From positions 4,558 to 16,828 of the forward strand of contig QHWL01000113.1 in the NCBI GenBank assembly GCA_003222555.1: DNA of 12,271 nucleotides, given 5' to 3'. This stretch comes from Acidobacteriota bacterium. GTDB lineage: Bacteria; Acidobacteriota; Vicinamibacteria; Vicinamibacterales; CAVVIG01. The position numbers and the translations under genes are program-made. This document shows positions 7,097-12,271 of this stretch, piece after piece. Every line of letters starts with the position of its first letter. Position 1 is the first letter of the stretch. Below the pieces are notes generated by a model. It was not told the origin of the DNA. It did not search any database and was given only the letters and a program-made list of their open reading frames with translations.

Positions 7097-7549
7097 ATGC
7101 CCACCTCCTCCCTTGAGCTGATGCTCCGGTTGCTCCTTGCGGCCGGGCTGGGCGCCGCTATCGGGGTGGAGCGCGAGCTCCGTCAAAAGCCAGCCGGGCT
7201 GCGCACCAACATCCTGATCGCGCTCGGGTCGGCTCTCTTCGTGGCCGTCTCGATCGCGTTCGGGCACGCCGGAGGGACACCGGATCGTATCGCGGCCCAG
7301 GTCGTGACGGGCATCGGCTTCCTGGGCGGCGGCGCGATTCTCAGAAGCGGCACGAGCGTGCACGGGATGACGACAGCCGCGACCATCTGGGTGAACGCGG
7401 CGGTTGGGATGGCGGCGGGAGCGGGGCTCTACGTGATCGCGATAGCTGCGACAGTCATCGCGCTCGTCGTGCTGGCCGTGTTGCCGCCGCTCGAAAGCTA
7501 CTTCGAGCGGCGCGCGGGCATGGCGGACACTCACCCCGGCGACCGGTAG
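7097..7549 (+). CDS. mgtC: MgtC/SapB family membrane protein
   Basis: A 150-residue inner-membrane protein of the MgtC/SapB family, linked in other bacteria to growth in low magnesium, acid stress or survival in host cells; the exact role varies. Family marks are visible: a first membrane helix (LRLLLAAGLGAAIGVERE), the cytoplasmic RQKPAGLRTN segment, a helix before GHAGG, VVTGIGFLGGGAI, the GTSVHGMTTAATIWVNAAVG block, and a last helix VIAIAATVIALVVLAVL. It lacks the long C-terminal cytoplasmic domain of Salmonella MgtC, as SapB-like members do. ATG 7097 is chosen because it gives the usual short N-terminus. A TTG at 7037 would translate the repeat. No convincing ribosome site precedes it. 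It is divergent from lpxD and convergent with the nuclease gene. Confidence 0.9.
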   Translation: MPTSSLELMLRLLLAAGLGAAIGVERELRQKPAGLRTNILIALGSALFVAVSIAFGHAGGTPDRIAAQVVTGIGFLGGGAILRSGTSVHGMTTAATIWVNAAVGMAAGAGLYVIAIAATVIALVVLAVLPPLESYFERRAGMADTHPGDR

Positions 7550-7577
7550 AGGCCGGGCGCGCACGATTGTGAACAAC

Positions 7578-7655
7578 GGGATTCGGGATTTGGGATTCGG
7601 GATTCGAGATTCGAGATTTGCGAATCCCAAATCCCCAACCCCAAATCCCTATTCC
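7578..7655. repeat. Inverted minisatellite 2: heptamer array between mgtC and the nuclease
   Basis: Six head-to-tail heptamers run 7578-7619 (GGGATTC, GGGATTT, GGGATTC, GGGATTC, GAGATTC, GAGATTT). After two bases come complementary heptamers 7622-7649 (GAATCCC, AAATCCC, CAACCCC, AAATCCC) and a decayed unit. The two halves can pair into a long imperfect hairpin with almost no loop. It sits between convergent genes, 28 bases after the mgtC stop and 9 bases after the nuclease's likely true stop. It may act as a two-way transcription barrier, but no T-run is seen. Confidence 0.88.
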
Positions 7656-7664
7656 GTGAGGCTG

Positions 7665-8520
7665 TTACGGCGAGCGGACTTTCTCTACCGTACGGGGCAT
7701 CTCCATCTTGAGCTGCGGCTTCCCTGCCTGTTCCCATGCGCCGATGATGAGCGCCGCCCTCGAGTATCGGTTTCGCCTTCGCAAAGAACTTCTCGAAGTA
7801 GTCGTCATCGTAGGCGTCCTTGCCGGCCACCGCCCCTTTGTCGGCGTCGAGGAGCGGCTGGACGAGCTGGTGGCTCGCCAGCAAGATGTCGAAAGCCGCA
7901 TCGCGAGGGTTCTTCATCGGCGCCGGCGGCGACGGGTTGATCGTCATTCGTGACTGGAACCGCTCGAAGAGCGCCGTCTCGAACCGCGCGTGCACGCCGT
8001 TTTGCTTCGTGAGCTGGCCGTCGAAATTGTTCGTCGCGTGCAGCGGCTGGTGCGCGTCCTGAACGTAGTGGGCGGCGACGGCCGCGAACAACACCGCGTT
8101 CTGAGGCGCAAACGTCCCGTTGCGCTTGAAGTCCTCGAATGCCCGGCGCAGATTCCCAAACTCCTCGGCCTCGCGCCAGGGCAGCAGCCCATTCCGCTTC
8201 AGCATCGGCATTCCGAATTTTTCAATCGCCGCACCCAACTCGCGCGGCAGCGCGGTGAACGGGTACGGCCCGAATTCCTGGATGCCGAAGTCGAGAAAGT
8301 GATTCGGGTCGTCCTCCCAGCCGGCAATGCGCCACAAGTCCGGATCGATGGCGCGAACGACGACCTCGTCAGCGAAATGGAGGAAGAATGGTTTCACTTC
8401 CGAGGGCAGCAGATCGATCGCGCGACGCGTGATGTAGCGGTGTGCGGCAAAGCCCCACGCGAACGCCGGCGCCGGCAGCAGCACCAGTCCAAGAAGTGCG
8501 GAGATGAGCGCTTTCGGCAT
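7665..8520 (-). CDS. S1/P1-type nuclease (zinc-dependent phospholipase C fold), frameshifted near the 3' end
   Basis: An exported protein of the S1/P1 nuclease superfamily, whose members cleave single-stranded nucleic acid with three zinc ions. The signal peptide ends at AFA, leaving W22 as the mature N-terminus; the amino-terminal Trp is itself a zinc ligand in this family. Other ligand positions fit P1 spacing: H27, D60, H74, then H151, D155 and H161 in AHYVQDAHQPLHA, then H177 and E181 (Glu where P1 has Asp). The frame is good to E254 (KPILE, 7761). Then, after one base, family-like sequence continues in another frame as AALIIGAWEQAGKPQL and stops at TAA 7667-7665. About ten codons expected between KPILE and AALIIGAWE are missing. 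Without the shift the frame runs to 7531 through the heptamer repeat and into mgtC, giving an implausible tail. The repaired protein would be about 294 residues. Nuclease versus phospholipase activity cannot be decided here. Confidence 0.82.
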
Positions 8521-8557
8521 GCCAGCTATAGTATCAGTCTCACGCCGATCCGTTTTA

Positions 8558-8619
8558 CCGCAGAGCGCGCAGAGCGCGCCGAGGATTCTCAGCTTCTTCT
8601 TCTCGGCGGTCTCGGCGGT
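8558..8619. repeat. Inverted minisatellite 3: 9-base units between nuclease and hydrolase
   Basis: Left units CCGCAGAGC, GCGCAGAGC and GCGCCGAGG (8558-8584) are followed after 17 bases by two perfect units CTCGGCGGT (8602-8610 and 8611-8619). The inner 17 bases of the two halves match as inverted repeats at about 13 positions. It occupies most of the 107-base divergent gap, ending 8 bases before the hydrolase ATG. It must therefore overlap that gene's 5' leader or promoter. Confidence 0.75.
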
Positions 8620-8627
8620 TAGCCGTT

Positions 8628-9770
8628 ATGGACAACGCCACACACACCCTCTTCGCACTCACGCTCGCCAGGACGCCGCTCGGACGCGCCGGCCGCGGCA
8701 CGACCGCCGCGCTCGTCATTGCTTCGAACGCGCCCGACCTCGACATCGTCGGCGCCGCGCGTGGCGGCATTTCGTACCTGGCCTGGCATCGCGGACCCAC
8801 GCACGGTCCCCTTGGGATTGTTGGCCTCGGAGTGGCGACGGCGGGGCTGGTCTGGATCGGGCGCCGCACCCTCGCTCGGCGAACGCCCGAGACAGCGGTC
8901 GCACGCGCGCCCGAAGACGAGGGCCACGCCTCATTCGGCATGCTCGTGGCAGTGGCCCTGATCGGCGCGCTGCTCCATGTCCTAATGGATTTTCCGACTT
9001 CGTACGGCACGCGAGTGCTGAGTCCGTTCGACTGGCACTGGTTTGCCGTCGACTGGATGCCAATCGTCGACCTCTATCTGTTGATCGCGCTGGCGGCGGG
9101 ACTGATATTCGGACGCGTGTCCGCGGCTTCGAGCCGACGCAACGCGGCGATCGTGTTCGCGCTGATGGCCGCCTATTACGGCATCCGTGGCGTTGCTCAC
9201 CATCAGGCGATAACGTTGGCGCCCCATTTGTTCGGACCGCTCCTGCCGCAGCGATGCGACCCGCAGCCATCCACCGCCCTGCTAGTCGCCTCCTGGCCAC
9301 GAGCCCCAACGCCTCCGCCTCTCGATGGAGCGGGCAATCGATGTCTCGTCGAAATCGCGGCGTTCCCGACGTTTTTCTCGCCGTTTCGCTGGCGCGTCAT
9401 CGCGCGGCTCTCGAATGCGTACGAGATTCACGACATCGATCTCCTGGATGAGCGGTTCCGAGGGCCGGCCGGCGACACGGAAGGCATGCGGCGGCTGACG
9501 ACCGTCCGCTTCCCGAATCAGTGGTCGCCGCAAATCGCGCGCGCCGCCACCACACGCTTGGGCCGCGTCTTTCTCGACTTCTCGCGGTTCCCCGCCGCAC
9601 GATGGGTCGTCGACGACAAGACGGGCATCACGACTGTGCGCTGGACCGACATGCGGTTTGCGGGAGGCGTCCTCTCGCTCGAGCAGCCCGTCCGCCGGCC
9701 GGACCCCTTCACCGCCGTAGTGCGGATTGGCGCCGACGGACGAATTCTCGATGAAACTCTGGGACGTTAG
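8628..9770 (+). CDS. Membrane-bound metal-dependent hydrolase, YdjM/YbcI (DUF457) family
   Basis: A 380-residue predicted inner-membrane protein. The N-terminus MDNATHTLFALTLART, then ASNAPDLDIVG and AWHRGPTHG, form the conserved His/Asp motif set of the YdjM-type (LexA-binding, DUF457) metal-dependent hydrolases. Several hydrophobic helices lie in the first 190 residues, for example LGIVGLGVATAGLVWIG, MLVAVALIGALLHVLMDFPT, PIVDLYLLIALAAGLIFG and a later short one (IVFALMAAYYGI). The second half, residues about 200-380, is soluble and beta-rich (FSPFRWRVIARLSNAYEIHDID, RWTDMRFAGG), as in longer members. Substrate is unknown. ATG 8628 gives the conserved N-terminus; the preceding bases are repeat DNA with no strong ribosome site. 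The end overlaps the possible nfo start by 20 bases. Confidence 0.87.
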   Translation: MDNATHTLFALTLARTPLGRAGRGTTAALVIASNAPDLDIVGAARGGISYLAWHRGPTHGPLGIVGLGVATAGLVWIGRRTLARRTPETAVARAPEDEGHASFGMLVAVALIGALLHVLMDFPTSYGTRVLSPFDWHWFAVDWMPIVDLYLLIALAAGLIFGRVSAASSRRNAAIVFALMAAYYGIRGVAHHQAITLAPHLFGPLLPQRCDPQPSTALLVASWPRAPTPPPLDGAGNRCLVEIAAFPTFFSPFRWRVIARLSNAYEIHDIDLLDERFRGPAGDTEGMRRLTTVRFPNQWSPQIARAATTRLGRVFLDFSRFPAARWVVDDKTGITTVRWTDMRFAGGVLSLEQPVRRPDPFTAVVRIGADGRILDETLGR

Positions 9771-10788
9771 GGCTCCTGGGCAGGTGGGGCAGGTGGGGCA
9801 GGTGCGTCCGGTAGGGCAGGTGCCGCTACCAGACCCACCAGGCCCACCTGACCCACCAGCCAACTCAATCAAGCCCCTCTTAGGCGCGCATATGTCCGTG
9901 GCGGGCGGCCTGCCGCGCGCGGTCGAACGCGCAGTTGCTCACCGCTGCGACGCGTTTCAGATTTTTGCCAAGAATGCCAACCAATGGCACGGGCGGTCGC
10001 TTGCCCCCGCCGAGATTCGCGAGTTTCGCGCGAAGGTCGAGGAGGCCGGCATCGGACCGGTCGTCTCGCACGCGAGTTACCTAATCAATCTCGCTACGAC
10101 GAGCCCAGGGCTCCATCAACAGTCGATGGACGCGATGGGCGACGAACTCGATCGCGCCGAGGCGCTCGGTCTGCTCGGGGTGGTACTGCATCCCGGGTGC
10201 TACACCCGCGGCAACGAGGCAGCCGGGTTGTCCCTGATTGCAGAGCGGCTGCTCGAGCTGCTGCGCCACCGTCGCCGCGGAAGGACGATGGTCTTACTCG
10301 AGCATACGGCCGGCCAGGGCACGGCGCTCGGTGCGACATTCGGGCAGCTTGCGTCCATCATCACGAAAATGAACGACCACAGGCGGCTGGGAGTCTGCCT
10401 CGATACGTGCCACCTGATCGCGTCTGGCTATGATGTGTGCTCGCCCGAAGGATACGCGGAGACGTTCGAGCAGTTCGGGCGGCTGGTCGGCTTCGACCGG
10501 CTGAAGCTGTTTCACTTGAATGACTCGAAGAAATCGCTCGGCAGCCGAGTCGATCGTCACCAACATATCGGCCAGGGCTGTCTCGGCCTCGAGCCGTTTC
10601 GACGCATCCTCAACGACCCGCGGTTTCGGGGGCTGCCGATGCTGCTCGAGACGCCAAAAGAGGAAGGCCGCGCGAAGGGTGCGATTGAAGTCGATCGGTT
10701 CGATGAGAGGAACTTGGCGACCCTGCGGGGCTTGATTGATCCGTCTAGTGGGTCTGGTGGGTTTGGTGGGCCTGGTGAGAGCACCTGA
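9751..10788 (+). CDS. nfo: Deoxyribonuclease IV (AP endonuclease Nfo)
   Basis: Endonuclease IV cuts DNA 5' of abasic sites and removes blocked 3' ends in base-excision repair. It is a TIM barrel with three metal ions. All nine ligand positions of the E. coli enzyme can be placed: His in VVSHASY, His in VVLHPG, Glu in LLEHTAGQG, Asp and His in CLDTCH, His in LFHLND, Asp and His in VDRHQHIG, and Glu in LLETPKE. The family N-terminus corresponds to PLLGAHMSVAGG at about 9875. Between it and the only nearby ATG (9751, overlapping the hydrolase end) lie about 40 codons of 9-base repeat. The start is therefore uncertain: ATG 9751, one of the repeat's GTG codons (9784, 9793, 9802, 9820), or less likely ATG 9892, which would cut the first strand. 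The stop TGA (10786-10788) and the C-terminal Gly-rich tail also come from repeat DNA. Confidence 0.92.
   Translation: MKLWDVRAPGQVGQVGQVRPVGQVPLPDPPGPPDPPANSIKPLLGAHMSVAGGLPRAVERAVAHRCDAFQIFAKNANQWHGRSLAPAEIREFRAKVEEAGIGPVVSHASYLINLATTSPGLHQQSMDAMGDELDRAEALGLLGVVLHPGCYTRGNEAAGLSLIAERLLELLRHRRRGRTMVLLEHTAGQGTALGATFGQLASIITKMNDHRRLGVCLDTCHLIASGYDVCSPEGYAETFEQFGRLVGFDRLKLFHLNDSKKSLGSRVDRHQHIGQGCLGLEPFRRILNDPRFRGLPMLLETPKEEGRAKGAIEVDRFDERNLATLRGLIDPSSGSGGFGGPGEST
9781..9864. repeat. Inverted minisatellite 4: 9-base array at the 5' end of nfo
   Basis: Plus-strand units CAGGTGGGG (9781-9789), CAGGTGGGG (9790-9798), CAGGTGCGT, CCGGTAGGG and CAGGTGCCG (to 9825) lead into a 3-base turn. C-rich units CCAGACCCA, CCAGGCCCA, CCTGACCCA and CCAGCCAAC follow (9829-9864). 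The halves are approximate inverted complements. The same 9-mer occurs twice, inverted, in the M16 linker at 1902-1919. Its left half holds closely spaced G-tracts. It begins 11 bases after the hydrolase stop and lies wholly within the upstream extension of the nfo reading frame. Confidence 0.85.
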
Positions 10789-10852
10789 CCCACCCGCCCT
10801 ACCCGACCCACCCAACCCACCCGCCCCACCCGCCCTACCCGCCCTACCCGCC
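10748..10852. repeat. Inverted minisatellite 5: 9-base array shared by the nfo and AMMECR1 3' ends
   Basis: Three units GTGGGTCTG, GTGGGTTTG and GTGGGCCTG (10748-10774) precede a 10-base turn. Seven complementary-type units follow: CTGACCCAC, CCGCCCTAC, CCGACCCAC, CCAACCCAC, CCGCCCCAC, CCGCCCTAC and CCGCCCTAC (10785-10847), then a partial unit. The convergent genes nfo and AMMECR1 both end inside it: nfo's TGA is in the first right-hand unit, and AMMECR1's TAG (10846-10844) is in the last CCGCCCTAC. From 10789 to 10850 the minus strand has 14 G-tracts of three or more, separated by one or two bases, a very strong G-quadruplex pattern. Confidence 0.9.
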
Positions 10853-11389
10853 TTTGTGTTCCCCGAACACCTCCGCCTCGAACCTCCAGAGCTTCGCGCC
10901 GCGCTTCCAGGCGTCGCCCGGCAGCCCCGCTTTCTGACACGTTTGCGCGAGAAACGTTTGGCGATCCCAGTCCCATTCGGTTGCCACTTGCGGCAGCAGC
11001 AGCCCGCGCTGCCTTCCCATCTCAACGACGAGCCCGTGGCGGCCGATCTCCACGTCGTCGGCGCCTGCGATCGCTTCGAGCGGACCGAGGAGCGAAAGCT
11101 CGATGTCCACCTGTGGAAGCTCGGACGGGGCGATCGCGGGGAATCGTGGATCGGCGCTGCAGGCGGCGACGGCGCAGCGCGCGACGACGTCCACGAGCCT
11201 ATCGCCGGGTTCGATGTGGCCGATGCAGCCTCGCAGGTCGCCCGCCTTGCGAATCGTGACAAAGGCGCCGCCGCGGCGCAAGGCCAGTTGTCCCTCGTCG
11301 GAGCGCGACGCTGGTTCGCCACTGAGATGCACAGCCATCGCCTCCCGCGCGATGCGCAGTAGAAGCTGGCGATCCGATTCGGACGTCAT
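10844..11389 (-). CDS. amrA: AMMECR1 domain protein (AmmeMemoRadiSam system protein A)
   Basis: A 181-residue protein of the AMMECR1 family, conserved across all domains of life and of unsettled biochemical role. In bacteria it is often encoded beside a MEMO-family and a radical SAM protein. Family landmarks: GGAFVTIRKAGDLRGCIGHIEP, with the invariant LRGCIG cysteine; AVAACSADPRFPAIAPSEL; VDIELSLLGPLEAI; IGRHGLVVEMGRQRGLLLPQVATEW; and KAGLPGDAWKRGAKLWRFEAEVF. ATG 11389 (MTSESDRQLLLRIARE) gives the usual N-terminus. An upstream in-frame start at 11440 would translate the intergenic repeat and is not favoured. The last residues (HKGG) and the stop come from the neighbouring 9-base array. MEMO lies 96 bases upstream on the same strand. 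Confidence 0.9.
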   Translation of the reverse strand: MTSESDRQLLLRIAREAMAVHLSGEPASRSDEGQLALRRGGAFVTIRKAGDLRGCIGHIEPGDRLVDVVARCAVAACSADPRFPAIAPSELPQVDIELSLLGPLEAIAGADDVEIGRHGLVVEMGRQRGLLLPQVATEWDWDRQTFLAQTCQKAGLPGDAWKRGAKLWRFEAEVFGEHKGG

Positions 11390-11406
11390 GGTACCTAAAA
11401 GCTCTA

Positions 11407-11512
11407 CCACGGAGGCCACGGGAACACGAGCGGAGGTCACGGTTTTCGAAATATCTTTCCGTGCCCTCCGTTTGTACGGCGAAGTCTAGCCGTGCCCTCC
11501 GTGGTTTCCCGT
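11407..11512. repeat. Element 6: looser inverted repeat between MEMO and AMMECR1
   Basis: Left part: CCACGGAGG, CCACGGGAA, CACGAGCGG and AGGTCACGG (11407-11442). Right part: CCGTGCCCTCCGT (11459-11471) and CCGTGCCCTCCGTGGT (11490-11505). Bases 11407-11421 pair with 11490-11504 with one mismatch, and 11432-11442 pair with 11459-11469 with one mismatch, giving a nested two-level hairpin. The right part includes the last codons and the TAG (11488-11486) of MEMO. It is less regular than the other arrays but similar in unit size and symmetry. Confidence 0.7.
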
Positions 11513-12271
11513 CGCGCCTACGCCGAGGTTGCCGAACGCCGCCGCGAGATACCCGACGACCGCCGTCTTGTCGCCGGAGACGTCGCCCGAGTCGGCGTAC
11601 CGCAAGACCACGGCGTCGCGGGCGCCGACCTGGCGCGCGGCGCGCATGACGGCGACCAGGGGTCCGCCGCCGCAGGCGTGTTCGGGCCGCGCGTCGAGCG
11701 TCGCCTGCAGACCGTCGACGTCGAAGCGCGAGACATGGTCGATGACCACCGCATCCAGACGCGAGGCGGTCGCCGCGTCGTGATAGTGGGAGAGATCGGT
11801 GCTGGCGACGAGAAGCGCCTTCTTCCGAGCGATCGCCACGGCGAGCGCGTCGCCAAGCGCCCGCGCGGTCTCGGCGGTTTGAAATCCCATGACCAGCGGA
11901 ACGATCTTCGCTTCAGGGGCGAGGCGCTGGAGAAACGGCAGCTGCATCTCGAGCGAGTGCTCGCGAGCGTGCGCCGCCGGATGCTCACGGACGATCGGCG
12001 TCGCGCGCATCAGCGCGGCCGCGCACTCTTCGTCGATCAGCGCGACGCCCAACGGCGTCTCGAACCCGCCGGACGGATGAATGGAAACACCGTCGAACCC
12101 TACGAAATGTGATGGCCCGACGAGCACGGCGACATCGAACGCTCGCTGGCGCAGCAAGCGATAGGCGTACGCGGCGACGGGCCCCGAGTACATCAGGCCT
12201 GCGTGCGGCGCGACGAGCCCCACGAGGTCGGCACACCCCACCGCTCCGTCGCGGGCAGCAGCGGCGAGATG
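11486..12271 (-). CDS. amrB: MEMO family protein (AmmeMemoRadiSam system protein B), N-terminus beyond window
   Basis: A MEMO-family protein, related in fold to LigB-type non-heme iron dioxygenases. Conserved metal-site segments are visible: APHAGLMYSGP, LVGPSHFVGFDG, REHSLEMQLPFLQ, ASTDLSHYHD and HACGGGPLVA, holding the His, His and Cys that bind metal in human MEMO1. The human protein binds iron or copper; what bacterial members do is not settled. The frame is open to the right edge, where HLAAAARDGAVGCADLVG reads upstream of the GTG at 12241, so the true start and about 20-25 residues are missing. The C-terminus NHGGHG and stop are encoded by the CCACGGAGGGCACGG repeat. It precedes AMMECR1 in the direction of transcription. 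The radical SAM partner, if present, would lie outside the window. Confidence 0.9.
   Translation of the reverse strand, partial: HLAAAARDGAVGCADLVGLVAPHAGLMYSGPVAAYAYRLLRQRAFDVAVLVGPSHFVGFDGVSIHPSGGFETPLGVALIDEECAAALMRATPIVREHPAAHAREHSLEMQLPFLQRLAPEAKIVPLVMGFQTAETARALGDALAVAIARKKALLVASTDLSHYHDAATASRLDAVVIDHVSRFDVDGLQATLDARPEHACGGGPLVAVMRAARQVGARDAVVLRYADSGDVSGDKTAVVGYLAAAFGNLGVGATGNHGGHG

Noticed and set aside
7570..7660. Classical rho-independent terminator between mgtC and the nuclease
   Set aside because: The stem is present but no run of T follows on either strand, so it is recorded as a repeat with possible terminator activity only.
7531..7664. C-terminal extension of the nuclease to 7531
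   Set aside because: This part of the frame is translated heptamer repeat plus antisense mgtC. The family-like C-terminus lies in another frame ending at 7665.
9781..9864. Insertion sequence or transposase remnant
   Set aside because: No transposase coding sequence, target duplication or terminal inverted repeats of IS type are visible at any of the arrays.
10748..10852. CRISPR array
   Set aside because: The repeats are contiguous 9-base units without unique spacers, inverted halfway, and there are no cas genes.
11390..11440. AMMECR1 start at 11440
   Set aside because: The extra residues are translated from the intergenic repeat; ATG 11389 fits the family N-terminus.

Overview
The window is high-GC bacterial DNA from a Gram-negative organism: it carries lipid A genes, secreted and periplasmic proteins and a predicted outer-membrane barrel. 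The gene mix, and an interspersed palindrome (GTCCGGCT..AGCCGGAC) that reads AKAGHYV when translated, suggest Acidobacteriota, probably Vicinamibacteria. That assignment is inference from memory; no marker gene is present.

Left half (23-6980, all on the minus strand, read right to left): an apparent envelope operon. It runs lpxD (TTG start), a secreted beta-barrel-like protein of unknown function, a catalytic M16 zinc protease, an M16 partner subunit without the zinc motif fused to a LolA/LolB-like C-terminal domain, and lpxB. Junctions are tight (overlaps of 25 and 4 bases, gaps of 25 and 1 bases), so co-transcription is likely. lpxB is broken near its 5' end by a frameshift that also seems to remove about ten codons.

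Right half (7097-12271): mgtC (plus) is divergent from lpxD. An S1/P1-type nuclease (minus) is convergent with mgtC and also carries a frameshift with apparent loss of about ten codons. Next come a YdjM-type membrane metal-dependent hydrolase (plus), endonuclease IV nfo (plus), and an AMMECR1-MEMO pair (minus), two thirds of the conserved AmmeMemoRadiSam gene set. The MEMO gene runs off the right edge.

The most striking feature is repeat structure. Five of the gene junctions in the right half carry one architecture: a short tandem array of 7-, 9- or 16-base units, a small spacer, then an array of the reverse complement of the same unit. Each junction has a different unit. They occur at lpxD/mgtC (16-mer), mgtC/nuclease (7-mer), nuclease/hydrolase (9-mer), hydrolase/nfo (9-mer) and nfo/AMMECR1 (9-mer). 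The AMMECR1/MEMO gap holds a looser, partly inverted 9-mer version. They supply stop codons, C-terminal tails and possibly the start of neighbouring genes. Related repeats sit in frame inside two genes: the linker of the M16 fusion protein and a loop of LpxD. Only 9- or 18-base units occur inside reading frames; the 7- and 16-base arrays are strictly intergenic.

No tRNA, rRNA, CRISPR, transposase or prophage gene was seen, and no gene-free stretch exceeds 300 bases.
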